This document shows, piece by piece, positions 61,437 to 64,000 of a stretch of DNA of 64,000 nt (the stretch's first letter is position 1; each line of letters starts with the position of its first letter). A model generated the notes under the pieces. The model saw nothing but the letters and a program-made list of their open reading frames with translations, was not told the origin of the DNA and did no database searches. Source of the DNA: Ralstonia insidiosa (lineage in GTDB: Bacteria; Pseudomonadota; Gammaproteobacteria; Burkholderiales; Burkholderiaceae); the NCBI RefSeq assembly GCF_008801405.1, contig NZ_VZPV01000002.1, forward strand, positions 620,001-684,000, read 5' to 3'. Position numbers and translations under genes: made by a program.

Positions 61437-63802
61437 GCATGGATGACGATCTGGGCCGCCAATCGCTGCTCGCGCTGTTCCACGAAGAGGCGCAGACGCA
61501 AACGCGCGTGCTGTCCACCGGCCTGCTGACGCTGGAACGCGCCCCCACCGACGCTGCCGCGCTGGAAGCCTGCATGCGTGCTGCGCACTCGCTCAAGGGG
61601 GCGGCGCGCATCATCGGCCTGCAGGACGGTGTGGACGTTGCGCACCGCATGGAGGAATGGTTCGTGGCCGCGCAGCGCGGCACACTGGTGCTGACGGCCG
61701 CGCATATCGATGTACTGCTGCGCGGGACGGATCTGCTGCTGCGTGTCGGCCAGCCCGCCACCGTTGGGCAAGTGCCGCGCGCGGAGATCGACGCCGTGCT
61801 CGCTGCGTTCTCTGCCGCCGATGGCGCTGAAGCCGAGCCTGCCACTACAACGTTTGCCGACCCCGAGCAGGCCGCCGAAGACGCCACGCTGAAGGCCGCG
61901 ATGGCCCTGCTGAACGCCGAGGTGGCGGCGTTGTCTGCCCCGGCGCCGGCCGCGCTGCCGGAACCGCAACCCGAATTACCGCCCGAGCCCATTACGCCGG
62001 CGCCACATCGTGCGCCCATCGGCGCAACGCGCCGAGGTTTCCACGACGGGCAGCGCATGCTGCGTGTGCGCGCCGACAACCTCGACCGGCTGCTGAGCCT
62101 GTCGGGAGAATCGCTGGTGGAATCACGCTGGCTCAAGCCGTTTGGTGAGTCGATGCTGCGCGTCAAGCGCAGCCACCGCTCGGCCACGCTGGCGCTCGAT
62201 ACGCTGTACGAAACCCTGGTCGAGCGGCTGGACCCGCATGCCGATGCCGACATGCATGCCGCGCTCAACGACGTGCGCCAGATGCTCGGCCACATGCAGC
62301 AGACGCTGGGCGAGCACATCGACGATCTCGACCGCTTCGACCGCCGCAGCACGCACCTCGCACAGCAGCTGTATGACGAAGCCCTGCAATGCCGCATGCG
62401 CCCCTTTGGCGATGCCACGCACGCGTACCCGCGCGTGGTGCGTGACCTGGCGCGGTCGTTGGCCAAGCGCGTGCGCTTTGCCATCGTCGGTGAAGCCACC
62501 CAGGTCGATCGCGACATTCTCGACATGCTGGATGCCCCATTGGGCCACCTGCTGCGCAACGCTATCGACCACGGCGTGGAAACACCGGAAGCCCGCGAGG
62601 CACAGGGCAAGCCCGCCGAGGCCAGCATTACGCTGGAGGCGCGCCACAGTGCTGGCAAGCTGTTGATTACCGTGGCGGATGACGGCGCGGGCATCGATCT
62701 GGAAGCCGTGCGCGCAGCGGTGGTGCGGCGCGGTTTGTCCGATGCCGATACCGCCAGCCGCCTGTCGGACCATGAACTGCTCGACTTCCTGCTGCTGCCG
62801 GGCTTCTCGATGCGCGAGCAGGTGACGGACTTGTCTGGCCGTGGTGTCGGGCTCGATGCTGTGCACGAGATGGTCAAGGCGGTGCGCGGCACGGTGCGCA
62901 TTCAGACCGAGCCCGGCCGCGGCACGCGCTTCATGCTGCAGTTGCCGCTCACGCTGTCGGTCATCCGCAGCCTGCTGGTGGATGTGGGCGGCGAGGCGTA
63001 TGCGTTTCCGCTGGCCTACGTGCGGCGCACGCTGGAGCTGGCCCGTACCGAGATCGACATGCTCGAAGGGCAGCAGCATTTCCGCTTCGATGGCCGCCCG
63101 GTGGGGTTGGTGACCGCGCACCAGTTGCTCGGCACGCAGCCACCGGGTGAGGCGCGCGACAGCGTGCCAGTGGTCGTCATTGGCGAAGGGGCAGAGACCT
63201 ACGGCATTGCCGTCGACCGCTTCCTGGGCGAGCGCATGCTGGTCGTGCAGCCGCTGGATGCACGGCTGGGCAAGGTGCGCGACATTGCCGCCGGGGCGCT
63301 GATGGAGAACGGCGACGCCGTGCTGATCGTCGACGTGGATGATCTGCTGCGCTCGGTCGACAAGCTGGTGCGTGGTGGCCAGCTCGACAAAGTGCAGCGC
63401 GGGCAGGGTGTGGCCGTGCAGCACCGCAAGCATGTGCTGGTGGTGGACGATTCGCTCACGGTGCGCGAGCTGGAGCGCAAGCTGCTGGAGAAGCGCGGCT
63501 ACGTCGTTACCGTGGCCGTGGACGGTATGGACGGCTGGAACGCCCTGCGTGGTGCCCAGTTCGACCTCGTCGTCACCGACATCGACATGCCACGCATGGA
63601 CGGTATCGAGCTGGTCACACTCATCAAGCGCGATGCGGTGCTCAAGTCACTGCCGGTGATGGTCGTGTCTTACAAGGATCGGGAGGAGGATCGCCGCCGC
63701 GGGCTGGAAGCCGGCGCCGATTACTACCTCGCCAAGGGCAGTTTCCACGATGAAGCACTGCTCGACGCAGTGCGAGACCTGATTGGAGAGGCGCGGACAT
63801 GA
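61433..63802 (+). CDS. wspE: WspE hybrid CheA-type histidine kinase with receiver
   Basis: 789 aa. HPt with the phosphorylated His in A-A-H-S-L-K-G-A-A-R near residue 47, an Ala/Pro linker, dimerisation and kinase domains (D-H-G-V-E-T-P-E, D-D-G-A-G-I-D, G-R-G-V-G-L-D-A-V) around 370-480, a CheW domain about 500-640, and a C-terminal receiver with D-D-S near 675 and phospho-Asp in V-V-T-D-I-D-M-P-R-M-D-G near 720. Phosphorylates the WspR cyclase in Pseudomonas. The ATG overlaps the wspD stop by 4 nt. Confidence 0.93.
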   Translation: MSMDDDLGRQSLLALFHEEAQTQTRVLSTGLLTLERAPTDAAALEACMRAAHSLKGAARIIGLQDGVDVAHRMEEWFVAAQRGTLVLTAAHIDVLLRGTDLLLRVGQPATVGQVPRAEIDAVLAAFSAADGAEAEPATTTFADPEQAAEDATLKAAMALLNAEVAALSAPAPAALPEPQPELPPEPITPAPHRAPIGATRRGFHDGQRMLRVRADNLDRLLSLSGESLVESRWLKPFGESMLRVKRSHRSATLALDTLYETLVERLDPHADADMHAALNDVRQMLGHMQQTLGEHIDDLDRFDRRSTHLAQQLYDEALQCRMRPFGDATHAYPRVVRDLARSLAKRVRFAIVGEATQVDRDILDMLDAPLGHLLRNAIDHGVETPEAREAQGKPAEASITLEARHSAGKLLITVADDGAGIDLEAVRAAVVRRGLSDADTASRLSDHELLDFLLLPGFSMREQVTDLSGRGVGLDAVHEMVKAVRGTVRIQTEPGRGTRFMLQLPLTLSVIRSLLVDVGGEAYAFPLAYVRRTLELARTEIDMLEGQQHFRFDGRPVGLVTAHQLLGTQPPGEARDSVPVVVIGEGAETYGIAVDRFLGERMLVVQPLDARLGKVRDIAAGALMENGDAVLIVDVDDLLRSVDKLVRGGQLDKVQRGQGVAVQHRKHVLVVDDSLTVRELERKLLEKRGYVVTVAVDGMDGWNALRGAQFDLVVTDIDMPRMDGIELVTLIKRDAVLKSLPVMVVSYKDREEDRRRGLEAGADYYLAKGSFHDEALLDAVRDLIGEART

Positions 63803-64000
63803 ACATCGGCATCGTCAACGATATGCCGCTGGCGGTGGAAGCCATGCGCCGCACGATTGCGCGCCGGCCCGAGCACCGCGTGCTGTGGGTGGCGACCGAC
63901 GGCGCGCAGGCGGTGGATTTTTGCGCCGCGCAGCCGCCCGACGTGGTGCTGATGGATCTGATCATGCCGCGCTTTGACGGCGTGGAGGCCACCCGCCGCA
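63799..64000 (+). CDS. wspF: WspF CheB-type methylesterase (partial, receiver domain only)
   Basis: About 67 N-terminal residues are in the window: M-N-I-G-I-V-N-D-M-P-L, then a receiver with the phospho-Asp expected in V-L-M-D-L-I-M-P-R-F-D-G. The ATG overlaps the wspE stop by 4 nt (ATGA). The methylesterase domain, and any wspR gene, lie beyond the window. WspF is a negative regulator of the pathway in Pseudomonas. Confidence 0.9.
   Translation, partial: MNIGIVNDMPLAVEAMRRTIARRPEHRVLWVATDGAQAVDFCAAQPPDVVLMDLIMPRFDGVEATRR

Overview
This 64 kb window is GC-rich, dense Burkholderiales-type DNA, and it most resembles the replication-origin region of the secondary chromosome (chromid/megaplasmid) of a Ralstonia species of the R. 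pickettii type. The genus call is inference. It rests on protein character, the combination of repA-parAB with wsp, mdc and a second rpoN, and the intergenic repeat style. What the sequence shows directly is a plasmid-type replication and partition module carrying many copies of a 15-bp iteron and a small family of palindromic parS-like sites.

Layout. 1-3.3 kb: branched-chain amino acid ABC operon livK-H-M-G on the minus strand, with livG cut by the window edge. 3.7-6.4 kb: multi-PAS diguanylate cyclase. 6.5-7.9 kb: frameshifted surface-adhesin-E-like gene and a YhfC-type membrane protease. 7.9-12.6 kb: kgtP-dctB-dctD operon (dicarboxylate/2-oxoglutarate uptake and its sigma-54 two-component system). 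12.8-13.8 kb: galU. 13.9-21.7 kb: the replicon core, with a coiled-coil protein, parB, parA, cspA, repA, a non-coding origin, a purine permease and a second iteron block. 21.7-22.9 kb: a degenerate tyrosine-recombinase-like gene.

23-29 kb: DUF4397 lipoprotein, hybrid sensor kinase, DUF2334 deacetylase-like protein and rpoN2. 29-35 kb: two sigma-54 activators (one without a receiver domain) and a string of small membrane/stress proteins (DUF1328, DUF883-like, YihY-like, and a frameshifted DUF883-like paralogue). 35.6-37.2 kb: prfC. 37.3-46 kb: complete malonate decarboxylase cluster mdcABCDE-LM-GH with divergent mdcR and an obvious operator palindrome. 46-52 kb: a P-loop kinase-like protein, a GGDEF-EAL protein translationally coupled to an orphan solute-binding lipoprotein, and a J-domain protein. 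52.4-53.8 kb: MFS transporter. 53.8-56.9 kb: CuA-like cupredoxin and Tat-exported phosphoesterase, divergent from an ECF sigma/anti-sigma pair. 57.1-64 kb: wspABCDE and the start of wspF.

The standout is the origin. Five iterons in tandem (22, 22, 22 and 23 bp apart) abut two DnaA boxes, and one inverted iteron abuts the repA promoter. At least 22 more copies lie between 3.7 and 21.7 kb, most spaced at near-multiples of 11 bp, including two head-to-head pairs with identical 8-bp spacers. Four parS-like palindromes (consensus ACTTTCAGCGCTGAAAGT) bracket parAB and the origin, one of them in the parA leader. This architecture looks like an initiation site plus a separate titration/handcuffing locus. 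The window is also rich in second-messenger and sigma-54 wiring: three c-di-GMP-related modules and four sigma-54-related regulators or factors.
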